Below are positions 33,298 to 43,030 of a DNA stretch of 64,000 nt, one piece after another. Position numbers and translations under genes: made by a program. Within the stretch, counting starts at the first letter, position 1. Each line of letters starts with the position of its first letter. The stretch comes from DATKUK01 sp035530655 (GTDB taxonomy: Bacteria > Planctomycetota > Phycisphaerae > UBA1845 > DATKUK01): contig DATKUK010000102.1 of assembly GCA_035530655.1 (NCBI GenBank), forward strand, positions 143,199 through 207,198. The letters run 5' to 3'. The notes beneath the pieces were generated by a model. It searched no databases. It had not been told where the DNA came from and saw only the letters and a program-made list of their open reading frames with translations.

Positions 33298-33996
33298 ATG
33301 CTTGTCAGTGTGGTCATGCCGGTCTACAACGAACGGGCGACGATCGAGCAGATCGTCCGGCGCGTATTCGAAGCTCCCATTCCGCATCAGGTCCAGTTGA
33401 TCGTGGTGGACGACGGGTCCACGGACGGCACGCGCGAGTTGTACCCCAAGCTGCGCCAACAGTACGCCGACAAGCCATTGGTCATCATTGAGCAGCCCAC
33501 CAACCGCGGCAAGGGCGCCGCGCTGCGCGCCGGCTTCGCAGGGGCAAGTGGAGAGGTGGTGCTCATCCAGGATGCGGATCTAGAGTATAATCCTCAGGAT
33601 TATCCAAAGCTGCTTCGCCCGATCGAGCTCGGCAAGGCCGACGTCGTGTATGGTTCGCGATTTATCGGACAGGAACATCGTGTCCTGCTCTTCTGGCACT
33701 ATGTGGGCAACAAGCTGCTTACGGTTCTGTCGAACGCATTCACGAACCTGAACCTGACGGATATGGAAAGCTGCTACAAGGTATTTCGCCGGGAGGTGAT
33801 CTCGGGGCTGCGCCTTCGGCAGAACGGTTTCGGCTTTGAGCCGGAGGTCACTGCCAAGGTGGCACGCGGCAACTGGCGGATATACGAAGTGGCGATTACC
33901 TACGACGGGCGGGATTACAGTCAGGGCAAGAAGATCACCTGGACCGACGGCGTCAAGGCCTTTTACTGCATCATTCGGTATCATCTGATGGACTGA
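33298..33996 (+). CDS. GT2 glycosyltransferase, DPM1-like
   Basis: The 232-residue protein matches the family length without the C-terminal membrane helices. It starts MLVSVVMPVYNERATIEQIV, then LIVVDDGSTDGT (nucleotide-sugar binding), PTNRGKGAALRAGFAGASGE, and LIQDADLEYNPQDYPKLL with the metal-binding DAD. Later VVYGSRF and GFGFEPEVTAKVAR are conserved. It probably transfers a hexose to a polyprenyl phosphate in the cytoplasmic leaflet. GGAG-type ribosome site (GCAGGAGT) lies before ATG 33298. It shares a divergent promoter region with mltA. Confidence 0.85.
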   Translation: MLVSVVMPVYNERATIEQIVRRVFEAPIPHQVQLIVVDDGSTDGTRELYPKLRQQYADKPLVIIEQPTNRGKGAALRAGFAGASGEVVLIQDADLEYNPQDYPKLLRPIELGKADVVYGSRFIGQEHRVLLFWHYVGNKLLTVLSNAFTNLNLTDMESCYKVFRREVISGLRLRQNGFGFEPEVTAKVARGNWRIYEVAITYDGRDYSQGKKITWTDGVKAFYCIIRYHLMD

Positions 33997-34180
33997 GGCG
34001 GAACCCACCCTGGCCCGGGCAGAGGCGAGCCATCCGGCGGCGTCCCGCCCGAGACCACACCGGGGTGTCGTCTTGAGCAGACGTCTTATCGGTCGGTGTG
34101 CGCTGGGCGACTCCCGATGTTGTGCCGGCTAACGGGACGCAGTTTTGCTGCCGATAATTCCCGTTGGAGTCAGCGACGGT

Positions 34181-36133
34181 ATGCGCCCAGCGATCTATTC
34201 CTATCTGCTGCAAACGGAGAATCCCTCAGCCGACCGCGCGTTGGCAGCCGCGCTGGCGGAGGTGGAGGCTGCGTTCGCTGAGCCGGTGGTGCAGACGATC
34301 CTCGCACGCGGCGCCGCCGGCGCGGACGGCTTGATTCGCTTCTTCCATCGTCTGCCGTCCGCCGTAAAGAACTTGGTGGTTCACGAGGTGGCGAGGCTGC
34401 GCGAGCCCCTTCACCGTGTTGGGCGCGCCTCAGACACATTGGGGCGAAGCAACGTGTATCGGATCGTGGCTCATGCCAAGTCCATCGAGTTGGCTGGGCT
34501 GCTTACAGTGGGTCTTCGCGACTCCGCACCGGAGGTGCGTTGTGCTGCAGCGGAGGCGCTGCGCGAACTTGCCGACCAGTACCTGACGACCGGCGAGCAG
34601 TCGGCTGACGAAACGGTACACGACCCAGTCGGTCTGCTCGCCGGGCAGCTTGGCAGCGCTTCGGCCGAACGCGGCAAGGAGCGTAAGATTCTCCTTGCTG
34701 TCCTTCAGGAGGGATTGAACAGCCTCGGCGTCCACCGACGCCCGGAGGTGATCGAGACGGCCATGTGGTTCGCCATGCAGTTGGAGCGGATGCTCCAGGC
34801 GCACGTGGCAGCGGCCGGCGATCAACATATCGAGGTCATCGGCGAACTGCTTCGGCGAGAGCCCACACCTCGCATGGCAGCTTTCGTCTGTCTGGCTCTG
34901 GGTTGGTCGCGGGTACGGCAAGTCGCTGCCGACGTCATCGCACAGGCGAAGGACGGACTGTTTCTGAGGAGCCTGTTGTCGCATAAGGACCGTTTCTGCA
35001 AGCCCGTCGCCCAATATGGTCTAGCCGAGGTGCGTCGGCTGGTCTGGCTGGAGCGAGACCCCGGCCTGATACGGCGGCTGTCATCCGACCAGCAGGTTGC
35101 GGCCATGGCGATCATCTCGGCCTCAGCGATCGACGAGCGGCTAAAGCTGCTGGTCGCTCAGGATGTGCTGTTATCGGGGACGCGCGAAGCCCAACGCATC
35201 GCGCTGGAATGCCTTCTGGCGAACGGCCGAGACGAAACCACCGATACGCTTCGGCAAGTGCTGGCGTGGGATGATGAGGAGTTTACCGAGGCGGCGCTGG
35301 TCGAACTGCTGCGTCGCTCTCCCCCCGACTTGCCCGCGCTGGTTATTCAGCAGCTTACGAGTCGATCTCCGCGTGTGCGACAACTCGCGGCCCAACATGC
35401 CGCGTCCTACAGCTTTGAAAGGTACTGGCAGGCATTTGACGACCTGCCTCCCGACGCGAGAGTCTCTGCCGGTCGCGCGGTGCTCAAGCTGGTCCCTGAC
35501 TTCGTCGATCGTCTCGTCCGAAAACTGGAGGAGGGCCGGTCGGATGAAATCCTACGAGCCTTGCAGGCTGCCGACGATCTGAACCTGCTCAAGTCGTTAT
35601 CATCGACGCTGGCACGTCTCGAACGCCACCACAGCCAGAGTGTTCGCGCGGCAGCCGCTCGAGCCTTGGGCAAACTCGACAAGCAGCAACAAACCCGAGC
35701 CCAACAGGCGGTGGATGAAGCCTCAGCGGCTCAGCCGCAGGCGTCGTCGGAACAGCAGGCAAGTCCCCACGCGGCCGTCTCGCCGGAGCGCGTGGCGGAC
35801 AACAAGTTGGGCGAACTGGAGCGAATGCTCAGCGCGCCGGAGACCGAAGCCCGAGCGGATGCCGTTCGCCAGTTGCTCCACACACAGATCGTCCCGGCTA
35901 CAGCCATCCTGATCGATCTGCTGACCGATGAGAACGTTTCCCGACGCCAGTGCGGGCTGGAGTTGATCGAAGAAACGCGTCTGGCGGCGATGATGGCTCA
36001 CGTGCTGGGCATGGCTCGCCACGAACCTGATCCGTCGCTGCGTCAGCGAGCACAGAACGTGGCCGACACGGTTCGCCAGGAGCTCCAGGCCGCCATCCGT
36101 GGGCACGCCCAGTTTGAGGAGCAGCAAGTATGA
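34181..36133 (+). CDS. HEAT-repeat protein
   Basis: The protein has about 650 residues from ATG 34181 (GGAG upstream); TTG 34145 is an alternative. It is all-helical, with repeats of ~35-40 residues such as APEVRCAAAEALREL, SPRVRQLAAQHA, SQSVRAAAARALGKL and NVSRRQCGLELIEET. There is no signal or membrane segment. A Gln/Ala-rich linker (QASSEQQASPHAAVS) sits near residue 530. It is a likely protein-binding scaffold in the cytoplasm. It overlaps the next gene by four bases (ATGA), so the two are co-translated. Confidence 0.65.
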   Translation: MRPAIYSYLLQTENPSADRALAAALAEVEAAFAEPVVQTILARGAAGADGLIRFFHRLPSAVKNLVVHEVARLREPLHRVGRASDTLGRSNVYRIVAHAKSIELAGLLTVGLRDSAPEVRCAAAEALRELADQYLTTGEQSADETVHDPVGLLAGQLGSASAERGKERKILLAVLQEGLNSLGVHRRPEVIETAMWFAMQLERMLQAHVAAAGDQHIEVIGELLRREPTPRMAAFVCLALGWSRVRQVAADVIAQAKDGLFLRSLLSHKDRFCKPVAQYGLAEVRRLVWLERDPGLIRRLSSDQQVAAMAIISASAIDERLKLLVAQDVLLSGTREAQRIALECLLANGRDETTDTLRQVLAWDDEEFTEAALVELLRRSPPDLPALVIQQLTSRSPRVRQLAAQHAASYSFERYWQAFDDLPPDARVSAGRAVLKLVPDFVDRLVRKLEEGRSDEILRALQAADDLNLLKSLSSTLARLERHHSQSVRAAAARALGKLDKQQQTRAQQAVDEASAAQPQASSEQQASPHAAVSPERVADNKLGELERMLSAPETEARADAVRQLLHTQIVPATAILIDLLTDENVSRRQCGLELIEETRLAAMMAHVLGMARHEPDPSLRQRAQNVADTVRQELQAAIRGHAQFEEQQV

Positions 36134-36600
36134 CCCGCCTCATTCTTGCTCAGCATAGCAACATCGACCGGTACCGCGCGATGCGCAGCGGCATTGAGCA
36201 GACGGGTGGCTCGAGCGACTGGCTGGCGCTGCTGCTGATCCTGGTTGGTCTTGCCGGGCTGGTTGGGCTGGCGGTGCTGACGTCATACCTGGTTCGTCGT
36301 CGCCGGTCGCTGGCCAACAGTCCGGATCGACTGTTCCGTCAGGCGTTGGCCGCGCTCGACCTGCCCGCGGTCGACGTGTACTACCTGCGGCAGATCAAGC
36401 GCAAGATCCGTTACGCTCACCCCGCTGTCATCCTCATGAGCCCCCGCCTGCTTGGTCTGGCAGCCAGCCGCGCGGCGGCACCGGAGCCTTTGATCGGAAA
36501 CCTGCGCCAGCGGTGCGATGAGGTGTCGCGCCGCCTGTTCGGCGAGCCGGTGCCGGAACTGGTCGAGGACCCGCCGGCCGAAGCCTTCGACGACGTCTGA
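36130..36600 (+). CDS. Single-pass membrane protein, unknown
   Basis: The protein has 156 residues. A transmembrane helix (WLALLLILVGLAGLVGLAVL, residues ~31-50) is followed by RRRR and a helical cytoplasmic part. I know no family. Coupled by an ATGA overlap to the HEAT-repeat gene, it may anchor that protein at the membrane. This is inference from context. Confidence 0.55.
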   Translation: MTRLILAQHSNIDRYRAMRSGIEQTGGSSDWLALLLILVGLAGLVGLAVLTSYLVRRRRSLANSPDRLFRQALAALDLPAVDVYYLRQIKRKIRYAHPAVILMSPRLLGLAASRAAAPEPLIGNLRQRCDEVSRRLFGEPVPELVEDPPAEAFDDV

Positions 36601-36635
36601 CCTCGCCTCCCCCACCGCGACCACGATGCGTTTGG

Positions 36636-37772
36636 CTACCCGCCGGATCCATCCGACGTGCTCGGTGGGTGATGTCGGCTCGTCATCCTTCCAGGCACGT
36701 AGGAGCAATACGGCTCCTCAGCCAGATAGTCGCCGTGCTGGTAGAACGCTCTGGCCCGACATCCCCCGCAGATGTGACGGAACTCACACACGCTGCAGCG
36801 TCCCTGTAATAGATCGGTGTTCCGCAGGCGCGCGAAGACCGCCGAGTTACGCCAGATGTCAGCGAAGCGCTGGCGCGTCACGTCGCCGGCAGAGACAGGC
36901 AGATACCCACACGGATAGACCTGCCCCGTGTGCGAAACGAAGCAGACGGCCCTGCCGGCCAGGCACCCGCGCGTCATCGAGTGCAGCGGCTGCTGGTTCG
37001 TGCTTGCCGGGCGACTACCGTTGGCCTGATGTGCCCCCCTGCCGCCTTGGGCACGCCCACCGAGTTGCCGCACGATTCGGTAATAGTGCGGCGCGCAGGT
37101 GGCCTTGATTGGCACCGAACTCTTGCTCTCCAGCTTGGCCAACTGCACGAGTAGCGCTTCCACCTGATCGGCCGGCAACATCTGCTCTTCCGCGATCTGC
37201 TCGCCACAACCCACCGGCACGAGAAGGAAGTAATGGACCGCGTCGACCCCTAGCGACTCCGCAAGCCTCAGCAGTGCGTCGATCTGCCCGGCATTGTGCC
37301 GCGCGATGGTGCAGTTGATCTGAGCGCTAACGCCGGCTTGCTGGACGTGCTTCAAGCCAGCCAATGCCCGATCAAACGACCCGGCCAATTGCCGGAAGCG
37401 ATCGTGCGTGGCTGCGTCGACGCCATCCAGCGAGATGCTGACTCGAGCAAAGCCCGCCTCACGGACCCGGCGCGCCGCTTCGGCATCGATGAGCGTACCG
37501 TTGCTGGCCAGAGCGGTCCGCAAACCATGTGTGCGTGCCCAATCGGCCAGATCGTAAAGGTCGGGGCGCATCAAGGGCTCGCCACCGGAGAACACCAGAA
37601 TGGGTCGCGCGAAGTCGGCCAGGTCGGCGATCATCCGGCGGGCCTGGTCGGTGGTCAGATCGGTTTCGGTGGGCTCGCACGATACGTCCAGGCGGCGACA
37701 ATGGATGCAGGCAAGGTTGCATCCGGCCGTCGTCTCCCAGAACACCAGGCGCAAGGCCGGCGCCTCCCCCAT
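36636..37772 (-). CDS. Radical SAM/SPASM enzyme, AhbD/NirJ-like
   Basis: The protein has 378 residues from ATG 37772 (GGAGGGG 6 nt upstream). The radical SAM cluster motif is WETTAGCNLACIHCRR (CxxxCxxC). FSGGEPLMRPDLYDL and RVSISLDGVDAATHD follow as in the family. The C-terminal SPASM region has GCLAG, YPCGYLPVSAGD and CSVCEFRHICGGCRARAF, enough Cys for auxiliary 4Fe-4S clusters. It resembles AhbD/NirJ of the alternative heme and heme d1 pathways, though peptide-modifying relatives (PqqE-like) look similar. No heme gene or precursor peptide is nearby, so the substrate stays open. Confidence 0.75.
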   Translation of the reverse strand: MGEAPALRLVFWETTAGCNLACIHCRRLDVSCEPTETDLTTDQARRMIADLADFARPILVFSGGEPLMRPDLYDLADWARTHGLRTALASNGTLIDAEAARRVREAGFARVSISLDGVDAATHDRFRQLAGSFDRALAGLKHVQQAGVSAQINCTIARHNAGQIDALLRLAESLGVDAVHYFLLVPVGCGEQIAEEQMLPADQVEALLVQLAKLESKSSVPIKATCAPHYYRIVRQLGGRAQGGRGAHQANGSRPASTNQQPLHSMTRGCLAGRAVCFVSHTGQVYPCGYLPVSAGDVTRQRFADIWRNSAVFARLRNTDLLQGRCSVCEFRHICGGCRARAFYQHGDYLAEEPYCSYVPGRMTSRHHPPSTSDGSGG

Positions 37773-38023
37773 TGCTGACCCCTCCGTTTCGAGCTTCTGC
37801 CGCCCTACCATCGTCGACTGCCTCGGTTACCGGTCCGACCGCGTGCACGCCTCGCGGTTTCGCGTGGTGGGCCGTCTATCGGACCGTCCCATCATCATAG
37901 GGCTCGATCGCGCCACCCTCAAATATGGGTGCAACTCGCCCGCACCAGGAGTCGATATGAACGGCAAATGGGGTAACCACAAGGCGTGTACGCCCGGGTA
38001 GGTGGCGATAAGGAGTTGATCGC

Positions 38024-39079
38024 ATGTCAACAGAGCTGAGCGGAAGAGTCGTGTTTTCCAGTGGCAAGCAAGGCGACTACGACGTGTGGATGCTTGACCT
38101 CGATGCCAGTCGGCTCGTTCAACTCACCCACGGAGACTTCTGGAACGACAAGCCACGATGGTCACCCGACGGGCGCTGGGTGGTGTTCGTCAGCAGCGTG
38201 CAGGGAACGCCGAACATCTACAAGGTGCCGGCCGGCGGCGGCGAGGTTGTCCCCCTCGTGGAGGACGACCGCTGGAACGACTTCCCTGCGTTCAGCCCCG
38301 ACGGTAGACAACTCGGCTACGTCTCGAACCACGCGGGCAGCAATGACTTGTGGATCGCCGATGCTGACGGGAACCACGCGCGTCAAGTCACAACCTATGA
38401 AGGCGACGACAACTCCTTTTCCTGGATGCCGGACGGCAAATCCGTCCTGTTCAGCAGTGACCGGAGCGGTAACTGTGACATCTGGCGGCTTGACCTGGCC
38501 AGCGGCGAGAAACAGCAACTTACGGTCGATGCGGGTATGGACGTCCATCCGGCCGCCAGCCCCGACGGCCGGCTCATCGCTTTCGTCTCCAACCGACAGT
38601 TCGATCCCGGCGCCCAACGCGACGAATGGGCCGACCGTGATCAGGACATCTGGTTGATGACGGCGTCGGGCAAATACCCCGTGCGGGTCACCAGCAATCA
38701 GAACTCCGATCGGTGTGTAGCCTGGTCGCCCTGCGGTCGCTTCCTCATCTACGCATCGATCAACTCCGGCTCGGCTGAGCGGCTGCGGATCGTCGACGTC
38801 TCCGACCTGATTGCCGCCTACAAGACGGGCGACCACGACTGCATTCAGCGGGCTGCCGGTCGCTTGCGGTCCTTCAGCCTGGAGCTCGAACGTGCGGCGC
38901 TGGAGGCCGAGATCGATGCCGGCCGCCACCCATTCTTCCTGACGTCCCTGTTGCCGGACTTTCTGGTCAGGCCGTTTTACGGCGAGGAGTACTTCGGCTC
39001 CGAGCGGTATCCCGACTGGATCGGCACCGACGGTCTGAGGAGCAAGACCCTCCAGGCGGCAGCCAGTAAAGCAACGTGA
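38024..39079 (+). CDS. TolB-like beta-propeller protein
   Basis: The protein has 351 residues. It has five to six PD40/TolB-type blades: FSSGKQGDYDVWMLDL, PRWSPDGRWVVFVSS, PAFSPDGRQLGYVSN, FSWMPDGKSVLFSSDRSG, PAASPDGRLIAFVSN and AWSPCGRFLIYASI. There is no signal peptide, so unlike TolB it appears cytoplasmic. It may bind proteins or sugars. The last ~80 residues are not propeller. It stands alone. Confidence 0.75.
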   Translation: MSTELSGRVVFSSGKQGDYDVWMLDLDASRLVQLTHGDFWNDKPRWSPDGRWVVFVSSVQGTPNIYKVPAGGGEVVPLVEDDRWNDFPAFSPDGRQLGYVSNHAGSNDLWIADADGNHARQVTTYEGDDNSFSWMPDGKSVLFSSDRSGNCDIWRLDLASGEKQQLTVDAGMDVHPAASPDGRLIAFVSNRQFDPGAQRDEWADRDQDIWLMTASGKYPVRVTSNQNSDRCVAWSPCGRFLIYASINSGSAERLRIVDVSDLIAAYKTGDHDCIQRAAGRLRSFSLELERAALEAEIDAGRHPFFLTSLLPDFLVRPFYGEEYFGSERYPDWIGTDGLRSKTLQAAASKAT

Positions 39080-39281
39080 GGTTCGCCTGCGGCCACGGCG
39101 CGCGCTAAGTGCTGGCCCGACAGAGGCTTGCATAGGCCTGCGCCCGTCGTATGCGCCGAGCGGGTAGGCTTCTTCAGCGCCGGCGGCGTTGGCAATCGTC
39201 GTCACTTCGGGTAGACTACATCGCTGTCTGGGGGCGCATGTAACGGCGGCGCCTACTGGGTTGGGTCAAGGAGGATAGGCG

Positions 39282-39989
39282 ATGGTCGCCCTTGTTATCG
39301 CATGCCTCAGCGATGTGGCAATTCTTGCTGCGCTGCCGTCATTGGCTGGGATCTACGTAGTGTGTCTGGTGGTCGGTGGCGGGCTGCTGCTGGTCTCGAC
39401 CGCGCTGGGAGGGCACGGGCACGCCGACTTCGATGCGGACGGGGTGGCCGGAGTTGATCTGGACGTGGATGCCGACGCAGTCGACGCCCACGCAGATGAC
39501 CTCTCGGCGGGTCACGCCGACACCGATTCAGTCGTGTCGCTGGCGACGTGGTTCTCCTTGCGGTTCGTGATCTACTTCATCGCCGTTTTCGGGCTGATCG
39601 GCACGGTTCTCACCTATATGGCCGCGATGCAGAACGCGGCCGTTCTGGCATGGGCCGCGGTTGCGGGCCTCGTGGTCGGGCAGACCGTCCACCAGACGCT
39701 GCGCTATCTCAGTCGTACCAGCGGAGACAGCGCCGTTCAAACCTCGGACTACCTCCAGAAGCCCGCGCGGGTAACGATCGCCATCGTGCCACCCAGTCGG
39801 GGCGAGGTGGCGGTACGCGTCCAAGACCGCGAACGCTTCGTACCTGCCGTCGCCAAACACGAAAATGAGCGGTTTGACATCGGACAGACCGTCGTCATCG
39901 CATCGTTTATCGCCGGAACAGCCGATGTCATTTCGCAGAAGGAACACGAGTTCATGGCCGAGTTAAAAGCGGGAGATAACGATGGATAA
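39282..39989 (+). CDS. NfeD-like membrane protein next to flotillin
   Basis: The protein has 235 residues. There is one helix at the N-terminus (AGIYVVCLVVGGGLLLVSTAL), then a His/Asp-rich loop (HGHADFDADGVAGVDLDVDADAVDAHADD split by residues 45-73), two more helices, and a C-terminal OB-like domain with VTIAIVPPSRGEVAVRV. This is the layout of NfeD/YqiJ-type partners of flotillin. It overlaps the flotillin gene by 8 bases. The acidic His-rich loop could bind metal. Confidence 0.7.
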   Translation: MVALVIACLSDVAILAALPSLAGIYVVCLVVGGGLLLVSTALGGHGHADFDADGVAGVDLDVDADAVDAHADDLSAGHADTDSVVSLATWFSLRFVIYFIAVFGLIGTVLTYMAAMQNAAVLAWAAVAGLVVGQTVHQTLRYLSRTSGDSAVQTSDYLQKPARVTIAIVPPSRGEVAVRVQDRERFVPAVAKHENERFDIGQTVVIASFIAGTADVISQKEHEFMAELKAGDNDG

Positions 39990-41340
39990 CATGGTACTTG
40001 CTCAGGGCAGCGATCCGGCCTCGGCGGTGATCATCGGCTTGGGGATCCTGCTGGTCATCATTGCCTTCGTCATACTCCTTTCGAAACTCATGGTGGTGGG
40101 CAACCCCAGCGAGTTGCTGGTCATCAGCGGCCGGCGGACCCACGAGGGACAGGGGTATCGCACGCTGATCGGCGGACGCACGCTGGTGATCCCCATCCTC
40201 GAGAAGGCCGCCACCGTCAGCCTGCGCAACATGCAGGTCGGTCTTGAAGTCAAGGCGCAGTCGGGCGGCGGCAAGATGGTACCCATCACCGTAACCGGCG
40301 TGGCCAACGTCAAGGTTTCCTCAGAGCCCGAGGTCCGCGGCAACGCCATCGAGCGTTTTCTCGGACAGCCTCAAGCTGAGCTTCAGCGCGTGGCGCGCGA
40401 GACGCTCGAGGGCGGTCTGCGTGCCGTCATCGGCAAGATGGTGCCCGAGGAGATCGTCGAGGATCGCGACAAGTTCGTGGCCACCGTGATGAAAGAGGTG
40501 ACCGACGACTTCTGCAAACTGGGCATGGTGATCGACAGTGTCAACATCCAGAACGTCCACGACGAAGAGGAGTACCTCGTATCGATCGCGCGCAAGGCGG
40601 CGGCGCTGGTCCGTGCCGACGCCCGCCAGTACGAGGCCCAGAGAAAGGCCGAGGCCGACGTCAAGGAGGCCGAAGCCGACGCCCAGGCCCGACGTGCCCG
40701 CGCCGAGCGCGATGCCGAGGCCAGATCGGCCGAAGCCGCCGGCCATCAGAAGGCCGAGCAGGCACGCCTGACGGCCGAAAAAGCAATTGCTGAAGCCGAC
40801 AATGACCTGCGCATCCGCAAAGCCGAGCTGGCGCAGCAGGCCGAACTGAAAGAGGCTGAAACTCAGGTCGCAGCCGCCAAGGCCGAGGAGGCACGTCTGC
40901 TGGCCACGCAGGTCAAGGCCGCTAACGCCGCACGCGACGTAGCCAAAGCCAAGGCCGAAGGTGATGCAGCCACCATCCTCGAAGAGGGCAAAGCCCGCGC
41001 CACCGCCATTGAGCAGATCGGCACGGCCATCGAAGACCACCCGGACGCACTGAAAGTCATACTTATCGAAATGATGCCCGATATCGTGCGCGAAATCACC
41101 AAGACCGTCGCCAACGTCGAGCTCGGCAGCATCACGGTGATCGACGGTGGAAAGGGCGAGGCTATGTCCGGCGCTGCGTTGGGACGGGCACGCATGCTCA
41201 CCGACTCGCTCGCGACGCTCAACAGTGTGCTTGGGGTCGATCTCCGCTCGCTTGCCCAGTCGATCGCCGCCAACATCACGGGCGACGGCCGAGTGGCCGG
41301 GGCGCCCGCGGCCAGTCCGGGCAAACCGACTGAAGCCTGA
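39982..41340 (+). CDS. Flotillin-family (SPFH) membrane scaffold
   Basis: The protein has 452 residues. An N-terminal membrane helix (IIGLGILLVIIAFVILLSKL) is followed by the SPFH domain (~35-215, with GRTLVIPILEKAATVSLRNM and LRAVIGKMVPEEI). A long Glu/Ala-rich coiled coil (residues ~210-340; AEADVKEAEADAQARRA) and the tail complete it. It organises membrane domains as in YuaG/YqiK. The gene overlaps the NfeD-like gene, the usual two-gene unit. Confidence 0.9.
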   Translation: MDNMVLAQGSDPASAVIIGLGILLVIIAFVILLSKLMVVGNPSELLVISGRRTHEGQGYRTLIGGRTLVIPILEKAATVSLRNMQVGLEVKAQSGGGKMVPITVTGVANVKVSSEPEVRGNAIERFLGQPQAELQRVARETLEGGLRAVIGKMVPEEIVEDRDKFVATVMKEVTDDFCKLGMVIDSVNIQNVHDEEEYLVSIARKAAALVRADARQYEAQRKAEADVKEAEADAQARRARAERDAEARSAEAAGHQKAEQARLTAEKAIAEADNDLRIRKAELAQQAELKEAETQVAAAKAEEARLLATQVKAANAARDVAKAKAEGDAATILEEGKARATAIEQIGTAIEDHPDALKVILIEMMPDIVREITKTVANVELGSITVIDGGKGEAMSGAALGRARMLTDSLATLNSVLGVDLRSLAQSIAANITGDGRVAGAPAASPGKPTEA

Positions 41341-41401
41341 TGTTTGCCCTCTTGCTACGCCGTCCGCAGCATATTCTGCTGCCCGCCAGGAGATTTTGTC
41401 C

Positions 41402-42895
41402 GTGGCGTTAAGCGACCGACAGCGACTACAGCACCTTGTCCGAGCCAATCACCCATGCATCGCGATCACCACGCACGAGGAGGACTATGCGCTTCCCCTG
41501 GTGGTAGAGGTGGCTGCGGAACTGGGCGAGCCGTTGCAGGTCTGGAGCGTGGTGGGCGGTCTTCACGACGGAATGGTGGCTGACAGTCCCGCCCTGCCGG
41601 AAACGGAGCATCCGGCTGCGGCTCTCTACAAACTGGCGCGGGAGCCGGCGGCCCGGCTCTGTGCCATGCTCGATCTGGCCGGGCACCTGAACGACCAGCG
41701 GACCCTCCGCCTGCTGCGCGATGCGATACACCACTTCCGCCGTGTAGGCGCCACGGTCGTGCTGATCGATCATCTCGAGCGATTGCCGCCCGTGATCGCC
41801 GCCGAAGCGACCCGCTTCGAGATCTCGCTGCCCGACGAGAAGGAGCTGGAATCGATCACCCGCGCGGCCCTCAGCCAAGTGCATCGGCGTTACCCGATCA
41901 GGATCGACCTGACCCGCAGCGAGCTGCGCACCATCATCCGGAATCTTCAGGGCCTCACACGCCGGCAGGCCAAACAGATCATCATCGACGCGGTTATGGA
42001 GGATCGACGTTTTGCCGCCAAGGATATCAACGCCGTGCTGGCCCTGAAGCGCCAGACGGTCCACACAGGCGGTCTGCTCGAGTATGTCGAAACACCGGTC
42101 GACCTGACTGAGATCGGCGGGTTGCGCAATCTCAAGGCGTGGCTGAAAAAGCGCGAGCGTGCGTTAACCGAAAAAGGCGAAGCCTTTGGGCTGCGCGCCC
42201 CGCGAGGCGTGCTCATGGTCGGCGTGCAGGGCGCGGGCAAGAGCCTGTGCGCCAAAGCCATTGCCGCCGCCTGGCAGCGCCCCCTGCTGCGAATGGATCC
42301 GGGCGCCTTGTATGACCGGTACGTGGGTGAATCGGAACGGCGCTTGCGCGAGGCGCTTCGCCAGGCGGAGATGATGGCTCCGATCGTCCTGTGGATTGAC
42401 GAGATCGAAAAGGCCTTCGCCTCCGCCGCGAGCCGAAGCACCGACGGGGGCCTTTCGCAGCGCATGTTCGGCACGCTGCTCACCTGGATGCAGGAGCATC
42501 AGTCGGGCGTGTTCCTGGTGGCGACGGCCAACGAGATCGACGCCCTCCCGCCTGAGTTGCTCCGCAAAGGCCGCTTCGACGAAATCTTCTTCGTCGATCT
42601 GCCCGACAAGCAAACGCGGAAGGAAATATTCGCCATTCACCTGGCCAAGCGGAAACGCGACCCGGGCAGCTTCGATCTCGACGCCCTGGCTGACGTCGCC
42701 GAAGGGTACAGCGGCGCGGAAATCGAGCAGGCCGTCCTCTCGGCGTTGCATGACGCTTTCGACGAGGGCGCGGAACTCGACACGCAGCGAGTCGCTGCCG
42801 CCGTGAAGGGCTCGCCCCCTCTGTTGGTGACGATGGCCGAGCGAATCGATGCGCTGCACCGGTGGGCCGACGGGCGCTGCGTATCGGCCGGATAG
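41402..42895 (+). CDS. AAA+ ATPase, Ycf46-like
   Basis: The protein has 497 residues from GTG 41402 (AGGAGA 8 nt upstream; TTG 41396 is in frame). Its N-terminal half resembles Ycf46. The AAA domain has LMVGVQGAGKSLCAKAIAAAW (Walker A), APIVLWIDEIEKAF (Walker B), the arginine-finger region PPELLRKGRFDEIFFVDLP, and a helical lid YSGAEIEQAVLSAL. It remodels proteins with ATP; targets are unknown. It lies 61 bp after the flotillin gene and is likely co-transcribed with it. Confidence 0.8.
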   Translation: MALSDRQRLQHLVRANHPCIAITTHEEDYALPLVVEVAAELGEPLQVWSVVGGLHDGMVADSPALPETEHPAAALYKLAREPAARLCAMLDLAGHLNDQRTLRLLRDAIHHFRRVGATVVLIDHLERLPPVIAAEATRFEISLPDEKELESITRAALSQVHRRYPIRIDLTRSELRTIIRNLQGLTRRQAKQIIIDAVMEDRRFAAKDINAVLALKRQTVHTGGLLEYVETPVDLTEIGGLRNLKAWLKKRERALTEKGEAFGLRAPRGVLMVGVQGAGKSLCAKAIAAAWQRPLLRMDPGALYDRYVGESERRLREALRQAEMMAPIVLWIDEIEKAFASAASRSTDGGLSQRMFGTLLTWMQEHQSGVFLVATANEIDALPPELLRKGRFDEIFFVDLPDKQTRKEIFAIHLAKRKRDPGSFDLDALADVAEGYSGAEIEQAVLSALHDAFDEGAELDTQRVAAAVKGSPPLLVTMAERIDALHRWADGRCVSAG

Positions 42896-43030
42896 CTGCG
42901 ATGCCTGCGGCCCCGGTGGGCCGACGGCCCGGCCGCCGGTCTTGACCTTCCCTCACTCAGGTCGTATATAACGCGGTTCGTGCAATCATGTTCTGCCGGA
43001 ATCGGTGCCCCCCAGGAAAGGGCCATCTGA

